Source of the DNA: Oscillospiraceae bacterium
GTDB lineage: Bacteria > Bacillota > Clostridia > Oscillospirales > Ruminococcaceae
Direction of reading: 5' to 3'
NCBI GenBank assembly: GCA_015067375.1
Contig: SVMQ01000076.1
Location: forward strand, 1-8,895
Length of the DNA stretch: 8,895 bases
Within the stretch, counting starts at the first letter, position 1. Each line of letters opens with the position of its first letter. Of this stretch, positions 1 through 6,288 are shown in pieces. Under the pieces are notes generated by a model. The model had not been told where the DNA came from. It was given only the letters and a program-made list of their open reading frames with translations, and searched no databases. The translations under genes were made by a program, and so were the position numbers.

Positions 1-1115
1 GATTCAACGTAGCCGCGATAACTGCTGTCGCCGAAACGCTCCTCATAGATAAGCTTTTTCACGGTATCGCCCTCGAAATATATCTCAGTGCGCTTTCTCA
101 GGTCATGCGTCACCGAAAAACGCACCTCCCTGTCCCAGCTTGGGTCAAGCGGAGAAAGCCCGTAGTAGTAGCGCATCCTGTCGTCAAGGTCAATAAAATG
201 CTCGCCGTCCCTGAAGTAGCTCTCCGCTGCTGACTTTGTCGGACTTTTTGCAGCGTCCGCGCGCTTTACCGCTCCGTTTACCGCCGTGTCAGGAGCAAGC
301 CTTTTATACATCTGCTCACCGAAAATGCGCCTTATCGCATCATAATTTATACCGTGCTTTCCGCGCCAGTGATTGAGGGGATAATATATGTCTGTCTCAT
401 ACACAAAACCGCGTTCAATGCAGCCTGTAAAGCCGTTGGCATAGCTTTTGTATTCGGGCGTGTCAAAAACTCCGCAGGCGGACAGCACACCCAACACCGA
501 ATATGCGTCGCCTGCCTTTAGTCCAAGCTGCTTTTCCGTTGTAATGAGCTTCAGCAGTGCTGTAGCCTTGTTCTGCGGACTTATCTCCTTAGCAAGTCCG
601 AATATACGATTCAGCACCTCGATATCGCGGTCGCAGCAGCGTACCTCAGGCAGCTCGGCAAACAGCCGCAGATCATTCAGCACATAGCCTGCACAGCAGG
701 TGTCCATGAAATTCTTTTCGGGCAGCAGACGTTGACGTGCGTACAGCGCCATATCAAGGCAGGTCTTATCGTTTTCAGTCGAAAGCTTCGCACCGCATAC
801 ATCGCAGTAATAATAGCGTTCATAAACATAGCTCGCTGAACATTCATGCTTTGGCAGCGCTCTCGCCCATATCAGCGACGACAACGCTGTGCGATAGCGT
901 ATATCGCCGCTTGTGATGCTATACAGAAAGCCCTCGGCAGCGCGTTCCTGCGTGACGCGCTCCGCAGCCTGCTTTATCAGCAGTATCAGCTCGTCATGCG
1001 TTGCAGACGGCGAGTCGGTCATTACGCCCTTGTCCTGACAATACTGCTGCTCCGCCGTATTCAGCGGAGCATCGTATGCTCTTTTCAACAGCGACAGTGC
1101 CTTCTTATCTGTCAT
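1..1115 (-). CDS. Hypothetical protein with CxxC pair, 3' end outside window
   Basis: The frame is open for 371 codons from an ATG at 1113-1115 to the left edge, so the C-terminus is missing. The start is set by GAGAGGGG (1121-1128) five bases upstream. I do not recognise the family. The protein looks cytosolic: it has no signal peptide or clear membrane helix. Visible features are a CDVCG zinc-ribbon-like pair at about residues 104-108 after a tyrosine-rich stretch, further cysteines including CC pairs at about 140 and 160, a mostly helical middle, and a Y/R/D-rich later part (YYYGL near 316, then SPLDPSW). The cysteines could hold a metal, but I cannot match a full four-ligand site. The gene lies downstream of the chemoreceptor on the same strand, with a terminator hairpin between them and no clear promoter of its own. 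The reading frame is well supported; the function is unknown. Confidence 0.8.
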   Translation of the reverse strand, partial: MTDKKALSLLKRAYDAPLNTAEQQYCQDKGVMTDSPSATHDELILLIKQAAERVTQERAAEGFLYSITSGDIRYRTALSSLIWARALPKHECSASYVYERYYYCDVCGAKLSTENDKTCLDMALYARQRLLPEKNFMDTCCAGYVLNDLRLFAELPEVRCCDRDIEVLNRIFGLAKEISPQNKATALLKLITTEKQLGLKAGDAYSVLGVLSACGVFDTPEYKSYANGFTGCIERGFVYETDIYYPLNHWRGKHGINYDAIRRIFGEQMYKRLAPDTAVNGAVKRADAAKSPTKSAAESYFRDGEHFIDLDDRMRYYYGLSPLDPSWDREVRFSVTHDLRKRTEIYFEGDTVKKLIYEERFGDSSYRGYVE

Positions 1116-1163
1116 ATTATCCCCTCTCTGCAGCACCTCAGTAAAATGCTGACATTCGCAAAA

Positions 1164-1189
1164 CGGCTTCCGCACCATAACGGAAGCCG
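1164..1189 (-). terminator. Hairpin terminator after the chemoreceptor gene
   Basis: Arms CGGCTTCCG (1164-1172) and CGGAAGCCG (1181-1189) pair perfectly over 9 bp around an 8-base loop, starting 28 bases past the chemoreceptor stop codon. In the minus direction the stem is preceded by an A-rich tract and followed by a short run of four T. In the plus direction a longer T-rich tract (1194-1202) follows, so the hairpin could also stop antisense transcription. The short minus-strand T run suggests termination may be partial, leaving read-through as a way to express the gene at 1-1115. Confidence 0.7.
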
Positions 1190-1216
1190 CCTGTTCTTTT
1201 TTGGAATGTGCCGAAA

Positions 1217-3922
1217 TTATTCGGTGATAAACTGCTCGACCTCGGTGTACAGCGATACTGCCAGATCGGACAGGTGCTCACTGGATGCAGCAGACTGCTC
1301 CGCGGTAGCGGTAGTAGCGTGCATTCCCTCGTCGATACGGTTCATGCCGATGGTGATCTGCTCTACAGCAACATTCTGCTCGTTTGCAGCAGTTACGATG
1401 CTGTCCATGTAGCTTGCGACCTCATTGATATCAGCAGCGATGGTGCGCATAGCCTCACCCGCGTTGTCCGCGATAGAAGTACCCTGCTTAACAGCGTTGA
1501 TGGTATCGTTGATAAGTCCTGCTGTCTGCTTAACTGCATCAGCGGACATGGTTGCAAGGTTGCCTACCTCAAGCGCAACAACAGAGAAGCCGCGTCCTGC
1601 CTCGCCTGCACGCGCTGCCTCGATAGAAGCGTTGAGCGCGAGGATGTTGGTCTGGAATGCGATGTTGTCGATGGTCTTGATGACAGCGCTGATAGCATCG
1701 GACTTCTCGCGGATGTTCTGGATAGCCGCAAGCAGCTCCTGCATCAGGTCTGCGCCCTTCTGGGCATTTGCATTTGCCTCGTTGGTTATCTCAAGCACCT
1801 GTGTGGATACCTGAGCAGTTGTATTAGCCTTTTCGGTGATGCCGCCGATGGTGGAAAGTATCTCGTCAACAGCCTCCGCCTCTCTTGTCGCGGTCTCGGA
1901 CAGATGTCTGGAGCCGTCAGCAACCTGTGCAGCACCGTTCTTGAAGTCATCAACGCTCTCCTTGACAGCGCTGAAAGACTCATTGAGCGAATATGTGATC
2001 TCCTGAAGCGAGTTGCTCAGCGCAACGAAGTCGCCCTTATAGTTGATGGAGGACTTTGCGGTAAGGTTGCCGTCCGCAATGAGCGCCAGCACCTTTCCGA
2101 TATCGGTGATGTACTTATTAAGCTCAGTCAGCGTTACACGCAACGAGTCTGTAAGTACCTTTGTTTCATCCTTGGGAGCTTTAAAATCGAACTCGGTGGT
2201 GATATCACCCTCTGACAGCTTCTGCAGTCTTGCTGCAGCCACTGTGATAGGCTTGGAGATCTTGTTTGCGACCCTGATTCCGATAAACGATGTCAGGATG
2301 ATGACCATCAGCGAGAGCATAGTAGAAATGATCGTAGTGGAGATGAGCTGCTTTTGTACCTTGGAATAGTCAAGGCTTACGGCGATCGTCCAGCCGTCTG
2401 TCAGCTCGATGGGGCTGTAGGCTGCAAGGTATTCCTTGCCGCCTGTGCTGTAGCGCAGAACGCCATCCTGATTGGTCATCATGGAGTCAGCCAGTGTGGA
2501 GATACCCTTGTCAGCATTTCCCTTGTAGATATTCTCTGTCTGCACGAGAGTCATATCAGAGGAAGCAACAACAACGCCATACTTGTCAAGTACGACCACG
2601 GAATTGCCCTCGGAGATGCTGTCCAGACCCTCGGAAAGCTCACTTGGCTCAACGCCGCCCATGATAATGCCAGCGTAGCCGTCAAACTCCGACACATACT
2701 TGGTGGCGAAGATGATAGTTCTCTCTGCAGCTGCTGCAGTGTTGGACTGGCGGCGGACAAGCGGACTGGAGATAGCGTCAAGACCTGTCAGCGCGCGCTG
2801 GAAATACTCACGGTCAGCAACATTGGTCTCGGTCAGTGTGTTACCGTCAGTATCCGCAAGGTCAAGGAACTTGAACATCGTTGTGGTCGCAATGTTCGCA
2901 ATGGCAGTCTTACGCGTACCTATAAGGATATTGGGGTTAACGACGTTCTCCATCTGAGGGTTTGAAGAAGCGGCAGCAAGCTGCTTGATGAACGCGTCAC
3001 GCTTTGTTTCAAACGTCTGCTTGTAGGATGTAACCAGCGACTGTGCCTGCTCGGTATAGGACTGCTTGTTGGCAGATATACTGTTGATGATAGTATATGC
3101 CTGCAGGATGATTACCGACGCAATAACGCTTATGATACTAAGGCGAAGTATGCGGTACTTGATACGGGTGCTTCCCGGCTCCAGACGCACTTCGTCCGCC
3201 TTGTTTCTGGAAAATGTTTTCTTCATGAAAGCCACAAAGCCCTTGTCGCCCTTGTAAGGCTTTTGATGATGTGCTTTGATGCGCGGCTTTTTCACCTCGG
3301 GCTTGTCGGAAGCGCTTTTGACCTCGCCGGCATCCGTCTGTGCAGCAGGCTGTGCTGCCGACTTTTTCTTGAGCAGAGGTCTTACGGCAGGCTTCTCAGG
3401 CTTTTCCTTTACAGGCTTTTCGGGCTTCTCTTTCTTTTCCTTTGCAGGCTTTTCAGCCTTTTCCTTTACAGGCTTCTCTGCCTTTTCCTTTACAGGCTTT
3501 TCCTTCTTTTCCTTGACAGGCTTTTCAGCCTTTTCTTTCTTTTCCTTGGCAGGCTTTTCAGCCTTTTCTTTCTTTTCCTTGGCAGGCTTCTCTTTCTTTT
3601 CTTTATCAGCCTTTTTGTCAGCCTTGTCCGCGCTCTTGTCATCCTTTTTATCGTCAGATGCCTTTTCGGGCGCAGCTGTCTTATTCTCGGCAGCCTTTTC
3701 CTGCTTTTCCCCTGCAGGAGCAGACACCTCTGTGATAAGCTGGGCAGGCTCAGGCTTTTCCTCCTTGGCAGCAGATCTTTCCTGTGCAGGAGCAGACTTT
3801 ATCGCTGTGGATGCACGAACAGGCTCGTCATCCATAGCGTATTTATCATCGTAGCCCGCTGAGCTTGCATATACTGCATCATGCTCGTCCCCCGGCAAAT
3901 TGATATTTATACTCTTTTTCAT
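1217..3922 (-). CDS. Methyl-accepting chemotaxis protein with long N-terminal K/E/P repeat extension
   Basis: This is a membrane chemoreceptor that would pass ligand occupancy to CheA/CheW. The start at 3922 (MKKSIN) is preferred because GGAGG (3934-3938) lies 11 bases upstream. The in-frame ATG at 3940 has no ribosome site and would sit about 17 bases from the predicted transcript start. Numbering from 3940 (subtract 6 for the chosen start), the order is: acidic/alanine-rich N-terminus 7-110; K/E/P repeats 112-184; basic linker to 262; first membrane helix about 263-288; dCache-like extracellular sensor about 290-532 with a VADREYF motif at 375; second helix about 533-556; HAMP about 557-610; a second HAMP-like segment 611-660; signalling coiled coil to 907. 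The hairpin tip at 757-796 carries FQTNILALN and EAARAGEAGRG. There is no C-terminal NWETF-type tether. Two oddities are the approximately 260-residue cytoplasmic extension and a glycine at 793 where the family normally has arginine (EVR). The class is certain; the ligand is unknown. Confidence 0.95.
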   Translation of the reverse strand: MKKSININLPGDEHDAVYASSAGYDDKYAMDDEPVRASTAIKSAPAQERSAAKEEKPEPAQLITEVSAPAGEKQEKAAENKTAAPEKASDDKKDDKSADKADKKADKEKKEKPAKEKKEKAEKPAKEKKEKAEKPVKEKKEKPVKEKAEKPVKEKAEKPAKEKKEKPEKPVKEKPEKPAVRPLLKKKSAAQPAAQTDAGEVKSASDKPEVKKPRIKAHHQKPYKGDKGFVAFMKKTFSRNKADEVRLEPGSTRIKYRILRLSIISVIASVIILQAYTIINSISANKQSYTEQAQSLVTSYKQTFETKRDAFIKQLAAASSNPQMENVVNPNILIGTRKTAIANIATTTMFKFLDLADTDGNTLTETNVADREYFQRALTGLDAISSPLVRRQSNTAAAAERTIIFATKYVSEFDGYAGIIMGGVEPSELSEGLDSISEGNSVVVLDKYGVVVASSDMTLVQTENIYKGNADKGISTLADSMMTNQDGVLRYSTGGKEYLAAYSPIELTDGWTIAVSLDYSKVQKQLISTTIISTMLSLMVIILTSFIGIRVANKISKPITVAAARLQKLSEGDITTEFDFKAPKDETKVLTDSLRVTLTELNKYITDIGKVLALIADGNLTAKSSINYKGDFVALSNSLQEITYSLNESFSAVKESVDDFKNGAAQVADGSRHLSETATREAEAVDEILSTIGGITEKANTTAQVSTQVLEITNEANANAQKGADLMQELLAAIQNIREKSDAISAVIKTIDNIAFQTNILALNASIEAARAGEAGRGFSVVALEVGNLATMSADAVKQTAGLINDTINAVKQGTSIADNAGEAMRTIAADINEVASYMDSIVTAANEQNVAVEQITIGMNRIDEGMHATTATAEQSAASSEHLSDLAVSLYTEVEQFITE
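3389..3607 (-). repeat. In-gene tandem repeat, 24/33-bp units coding K/E/P motifs
   Basis: Eight consecutive units encode residues 112-184 of the chemoreceptor (numbered from 3940). Short units follow xKEKxEKP (8 residues) and long units follow xKEKKEKxEKP (11 residues), in the order 8-11-11-8-8-8-11-8. The first residue is A or V except for D in the first unit. The two adjacent long units at 3518-3583 encode identical peptides and are nearly identical as DNA. The array is in frame throughout, so gain or loss of a unit by slippage would change tether length without breaking the gene. Confidence 0.9.
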
Positions 3923-3932
3923 GCAGGCATAG

Positions 3933-3939
3933 TCCTCCA
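3933..3939 (-). promoter_or_regulatory. Ribosome binding site deciding the chemoreceptor start
   Basis: TGGAGGA on the minus strand lies inside the first six codons of the longer reading frame and 11 bases before the ATG at 3922. No purine-rich site precedes the ATG at 3940. This argues for the shorter protein of 901 residues. Confidence 0.7.
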
Positions 3940-3963
3940 TTTATATATATTTTCTTATTTTAT

Positions 3964-3992
3964 ATAATAACAGTTTTCATCAATTATTTCAA
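3964..3992 (-). promoter_or_regulatory. Sigma-A-type promoter of the chemoreceptor gene
   Basis: On the minus strand TTGAAA (3987-3992) and TATTAT (3964-3969) are separated by exactly 17 bases. A TG one base before the -10 box adds an extended -10 element. The predicted transcript start is near 3957, giving a leader of about 35 bases to the ATG at 3922. Both hexamers match the consensus at five of six positions. Confidence 0.75.
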
Positions 3993-4046
3993 GTAGCTTT
4001 GCGGATTTTTGGCTATTCTGCATAAATTTCTGTTTTGTATCTGTCT

Positions 4047-4059
4047 AATAAGCCTTATT
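4047..4059. repeat. 13-bp palindrome
   Basis: AATAAG and CTTATT flank a single central C. The one-base centre is too small for an RNA hairpin, so if functional it would be a site for a dimeric DNA-binding protein. It lies about 55 bp upstream of the chemoreceptor -35 box. In AT-rich DNA such a palindrome may also arise by chance. Confidence 0.35.
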
Positions 4060-4079
4060 GTTTTTCCAAATTTATCATC

Positions 4080-4099
4080 TTTGATATTATTATATCAAA
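4080..4099. repeat. 20-bp perfect palindrome, possible operator
   Basis: TTTGATAT (4080-4087) and ATATCAAA (4092-4099) are perfect inverted copies around a 4-base centre. The size and half-site spacing suit a dimeric regulator. It lies about 90 bp upstream of the chemoreceptor -35 box and about 130 bp upstream of the glycosidase -35 box, more fitting for an activator or a looping repressor than for direct promoter occlusion. I cannot assign a regulator family. Confidence 0.45.
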
Positions 4100-4226
4100 A
4101 TCACAGCCAAACAGCCTGTCACAAACGGCATATCCATGCCCTTTGTCGTACAGCAAAGCCCATCGTATTCGGAATATATTCAGCATATTTGCGACATAAC
4201 GCTTGAACAAATAGCACAAAAATATG

Positions 4227-4255
4227 TTGAAATCTCCGCCTGTATGTGGTAGAAT
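4227..4255 (+). promoter_or_regulatory. Sigma-A-type promoter of the glycosidase operon
   Basis: TTGAAA (4227-4232) and TAGAAT (4250-4255) are spaced by exactly 17 bases. The predicted transcript start is near 4262, only about nine bases before the first ribosome site at 4271 and about 218 bases before the preferred glycosidase ATG at 4480. The -35 box is identical to that of the divergent chemoreceptor promoter. Confidence 0.75.
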
Positions 4256-4282
4256 AAGGTTAACACAAACAGGAGGTGTCGC

Positions 4283-4306
4283 ATGGACATTTGGAAGCTC
4301 GCCTGA
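4283..4306 (+). CDS. Putative 7-codon leader peptide (MDIWKLA)
   Basis: A near-perfect ribosome site, AGGAGG at 4271-4276, lies six bases before an ATG that opens a frame of seven codons ending in TGA. That stop overlaps a new ATG (TGATG, 4304-4308) which is in frame with the downstream glycosidase, an arrangement typical of translational coupling. The peptide is too short for a folded function, so if it is translated its role would be regulatory, by controlling ribosome entry into the long leader. The strength of the ribosome site is the main evidence; I cannot exclude chance. Confidence 0.35.
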   Translation: MDIWKLA

Positions 4307-4319
4307 TGATTATTATTTC

Positions 4320-4325
4320 AGGAGG
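4320..4325 (+). promoter_or_regulatory. Second consensus ribosome binding site in the leader
   Basis: AGGAGG lies seven bases before a TTG codon at 4333-4335 that is in frame with the glycosidase. Spacing is ideal for initiation, and the following codons read SKKKREHILF, plausible as a protein start. This site competes with the ATG at 4480 as the true or an additional start. Confidence 0.5.
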
Positions 4326-4332
4326 CGATATA

Positions 4333-4479
4333 TTGTCAAAAAAGAAAAGAGAGCATATCCTGTTCGACAGGGACAGGGTGCCTAAACATTCGATACCGTT
4401 CACAAAACTCAACAGGCGCATCTCACCGCGCCGTGTGCCGCGCCGCGGCACGCTATTACATCTGAAGGAGAAAAACAAC
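4333..4479 (+). other. Possible 49-residue basic N-terminal extension of the glycosidase
   Basis: From the TTG at 4333 the frame is open and continuous with the glycosidase. The encoded segment is strongly basic: it begins SKKKREH and later contains NRRISPRRVPRRG. It has no hydrophobic stretch and so is not a signal peptide. GH27 catalytic domains start at the TPPMGWNSW motif just after the ATG at 4480, so this segment is not needed for the fold. Either an extended isoform is made, or this is leader RNA with an incidental open frame. Confidence 0.4.
4433..4453 (+). promoter_or_regulatory. GC-rich leader hairpin ahead of the glycosidase ribosome site
   Basis: The core GTGCCG (4435-4440) and CGGCAC (4446-4451) pair around a CGCCG loop, and a T-G and a G-C pair extend the stem to 8 bp. 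It ends 11 bases before the AAGGAG at 4465-4470. No T tract follows, so it is not a terminator. It could modulate access to the ribosome site. Confidence 0.45.
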
Positions 4480-5742
4480 ATGACAGCAAAAACACCGCCC
4501 ATGGGCTGGAACAGCTGGGACTGCTACGGCCCTGCAGTAAACGAGGAAACAGTACGCGGCAACGCGGATTTTATGGCGAAGCACCTTAAACAGTACGGCT
4601 GGGAGTACATCGTAGTTGACATCCAGTGGAGCCAGCCTACCGCCACCAACCACGATTATCACCCCTTTACTGAGCTTTGCATGGATGAGTATTCGCGCCT
4701 TATCCCTGCAGAGAACCGTTTCCCCTCCTCAGCAGGTGGAAAGGGCTTCGCGCCGCTCGCGGAGTACGTTCACTCGCTGGGACTTAAATTCGGCATACAT
4801 ATCATGCGCGGTATCCCCCGTCAGGCTGTACATCAGAATACTCCCATCAAGGGCAGCGACAAGACCGCGCGCCAGATCGCAAAGACATCCTCCATCTGCC
4901 AGTGGAACACCGATATGTACGGCGTTGACCCCGAAAAGGACGGCGCACGCGAATACTACGACAGCCTGTTCGAGCTTTATGCTTCATGGGGCGTTGACTT
5001 CATCAAGATAGACGACATCTGCCGCGAGCTTCCTCACGAGGAGAGCGAGCTTGTCATGGTCAGCGAATCCATACGCTCCTGTGGCAGAGATATGGTGCTG
5101 AGCCTGTCCCCCGGACCTGCACTCCTGGAAAAGGCTGAGCTGTACAAGGAATGTGCGAATATGTGGCGCATCACCGATGATTTCTGGGACAAGTGGGAGC
5201 TGCTGTACAATATGTTTGACCGCGCGGAAAAGTGGTGCATCCATGCAGGTGCAGGACACTGGCCCGACTGTGATATGCTGCCCATCGGCGCGATACTTCA
5301 GGACTACAGCCCCGACATCCGCACAAAGTTCACCGAGGACGAACAGATCACCATGATGACGCTTTGGAGCATGATGCGCTCTCCGCTCATGATAGGCGGC
5401 GAGATGACGAAGTTCGACGAATTCACCATGGGTCTGCTGACAAACGCGGAGCTTATAGAGGTGCTGAATAATACACATTCCGCGCATCCGCTGTTCAGAA
5501 AGACGGTAGACGGCAACGAGCAGATAGCATGGTTCACCTCACACAACGACGGAAAGAGCTACTATGTCGCACTGTTCAACGCAGGCGAAGCGGAGTGCGA
5601 TATCACCGCTGCACTTCCCTTTGCGGCTGATTTCACAGCAGTAGATGTATGGAGCGGCGCAGACCTCGGAAAGGCAACAGACAGCGTTTCTGCAAGCGTA
5701 AAGCCGCACGGCGCTGCGCTTATTAAGGTGGTAAGAGCATAA
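4480..5742 (+). CDS. GH27 family alpha-galactosidase
   Basis: This is a retaining glycoside hydrolase of clan GH-D, expected to remove terminal alpha-galactose from oligosaccharides such as raffinose types or galactomannan fragments. The 420-residue form from this ATG has AAGGAG nine bases upstream. Visible motifs are TPPMGWNSWD at 5-14, start of the (beta/alpha)8 barrel; VVDIQW at 45-50; FIKIDD at 174-179 with Asp178 as predicted nucleophile; SPGPA at 210; WRITDDFW at 229-236 with Asp234 as predicted acid/base; WPDCDML at 261-267; SPLMIGG at 301-307. A beta-sandwich C-terminal domain follows from about 345. There is no signal peptide, so the enzyme is probably cytoplasmic and acts on imported sugars. 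Its stop codon overlaps the next gene's start. GH27 also contains alpha-N-acetylgalactosaminidases and beta-L-arabinopyranosidases, so exact specificity is unproven. Upstream in-frame starts at 4306 and 4333 are possible. Confidence 0.92.
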   Translation: MTAKTPPMGWNSWDCYGPAVNEETVRGNADFMAKHLKQYGWEYIVVDIQWSQPTATNHDYHPFTELCMDEYSRLIPAENRFPSSAGGKGFAPLAEYVHSLGLKFGIHIMRGIPRQAVHQNTPIKGSDKTARQIAKTSSICQWNTDMYGVDPEKDGAREYYDSLFELYASWGVDFIKIDDICRELPHEESELVMVSESIRSCGRDMVLSLSPGPALLEKAELYKECANMWRITDDFWDKWELLYNMFDRAEKWCIHAGAGHWPDCDMLPIGAILQDYSPDIRTKFTEDEQITMMTLWSMMRSPLMIGGEMTKFDEFTMGLLTNAELIEVLNNTHSAHPLFRKTVDGNEQIAWFTSHNDGKSYYVALFNAGEAECDITAALPFAADFTAVDVWSGADLGKATDSVSASVKPHGAALIKVVRA

Positions 5743-6161
5743 TGGGATTTTTTGATATGATATTCCGCAGGAAGGACAAGCCTGTTACGATAACTGTCGA
5801 GGGCAGAAAGACCGACGTTACCAACAGATTCGGCATAATGGCAGAAAATCAGGATCGCCGTATTCCTGCTGAGCTTAACGCCGCAATGCGTATGCTGGAC
5901 GAGGCATTCCAGAACGACGAGCAATTCCTCACGCTCTCGCTGGAAAAGGCGCTGTACGACGGTGTTTATTTCGTTCAGGGCGCACGTAATCCCGACAGGA
6001 CGATAAGCGTTCAGGTCGGGATAGAAACTGACAACGGCACAAGGCTGGTGGAAAGAATAACAGACGAGGTCACCTGTGCAAAGATCATGATGCATTTTCT
6101 CGACACCGCGAGAGTGGATGACATAGACAGCTACACCCTCGTGAAGATGTGCAGCATCTGA
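5742..6161 (+). CDS. Hypothetical cytosolic protein, coupled to the glycosidase
   Basis: This 139-residue protein is unrecognised. Its ATG shares one base with the glycosidase TAA (TAATG), and an AAGGTGG-like site lies in the end of the upstream gene, so translation is probably coupled. It has no membrane helix or signal peptide. The N-terminus MGFFDMIFRRKDK is short, amphipathic and basic and could touch the membrane. An alpha/beta core follows: a TITVEGRK strand near 17-23, a helix near 43-57 (PAELNAAMRMLDEAF), a strand pair YFVQGARN and RTISVQVGIETDNG, and a C-terminal helix ending near 120. I see no catalytic motif. Co-translation with GH27 suggests related conditions of expression, not necessarily a related function. 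Confidence 0.85.
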   Translation: MGFFDMIFRRKDKPVTITVEGRKTDVTNRFGIMAENQDRRIPAELNAAMRMLDEAFQNDEQFLTLSLEKALYDGVYFVQGARNPDRTISVQVGIETDNGTRLVERITDEVTCAKIMMHFLDTARVDDIDSYTLVKMCSI

Positions 6162-6247
6162 CAGGCGAAAGCTTCATATTAATGTAAAACAAAACCGTCA
6201 CTGACAGCGTATGCACAGGCACAGAGAAATTCAAGAGGTGCTTTATG

Positions 6248-6261
6248 CTTACGCGAGTAAG
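6248..6261 (+). other. Small hairpin with GNRA-type loop
   Basis: CTTAC (6248-6252) and GTAAG (6257-6261) close a GCGA tetraloop. It lies 13 bases before the AAAGGAG ribosome site of the rhomboid gene. The GNRA loop makes it more stable than a random five-pair stem, but its role is unknown. The 127-base gap around it shows no clear promoter, so the rhomboid gene may share the glycosidase transcript. Confidence 0.3.
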
Positions 6262-6288
6262 ATCTTCTGAAACGAAAGGAGCGTTATC

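Larger units (their letters stand above)
3993..4226. other. AT-rich divergent intergenic region
   Basis: These 234 bases separate the two divergent promoters. I see no credible reading frame with a ribosome site and no RNA gene. It holds two perfect palindromes, annotated separately, and several T-rich tracts. A TATAAT-like sequence occurs within the larger palindrome on the minus strand but lacks a well-spaced -35 box. The most likely role is regulation of one or both flanking genes. Confidence 0.6.

Noticed and set aside
1164..1189. Hairpin as part of a repetitive element or small RNA
   Set aside because: Its position just after a stop codon with an adjacent T tract is fully explained by termination, and I saw no second copy in the window.
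1208..2215. 335-codon plus-strand frame opposite the chemoreceptor signalling domain
   Set aside because: It lies entirely over a strongly conserved minus-strand domain, has no recognisable protein motif and no ribosome site, so it is a mirror of the real gene.
3155..3226. Internal methionine (residue 239) as an alternative start giving a normal-length chemoreceptor
   Set aside because: No well-spaced Shine-Dalgarno lies directly upstream, whereas the start at 3922 has GGAGG and a near-consensus promoter. Kept only as a refutation test.
3263..3862. Long plus-strand frames rich in F/L/S or F/S/G opposite the K/E/P repeat
   Set aside because: They are antisense shadows of the K/E/P repeat, have repeat-driven composition and lack ribosome sites; the minus-strand chemoreceptor explains the open frames.
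6162..6288. Possible promoter upstream of the rhomboid gene
   Set aside because: CTGACA near 6198 and TATTAA near 6178 could serve as boxes, but none pairs with a partner at 16-18 bases that matches the consensus.
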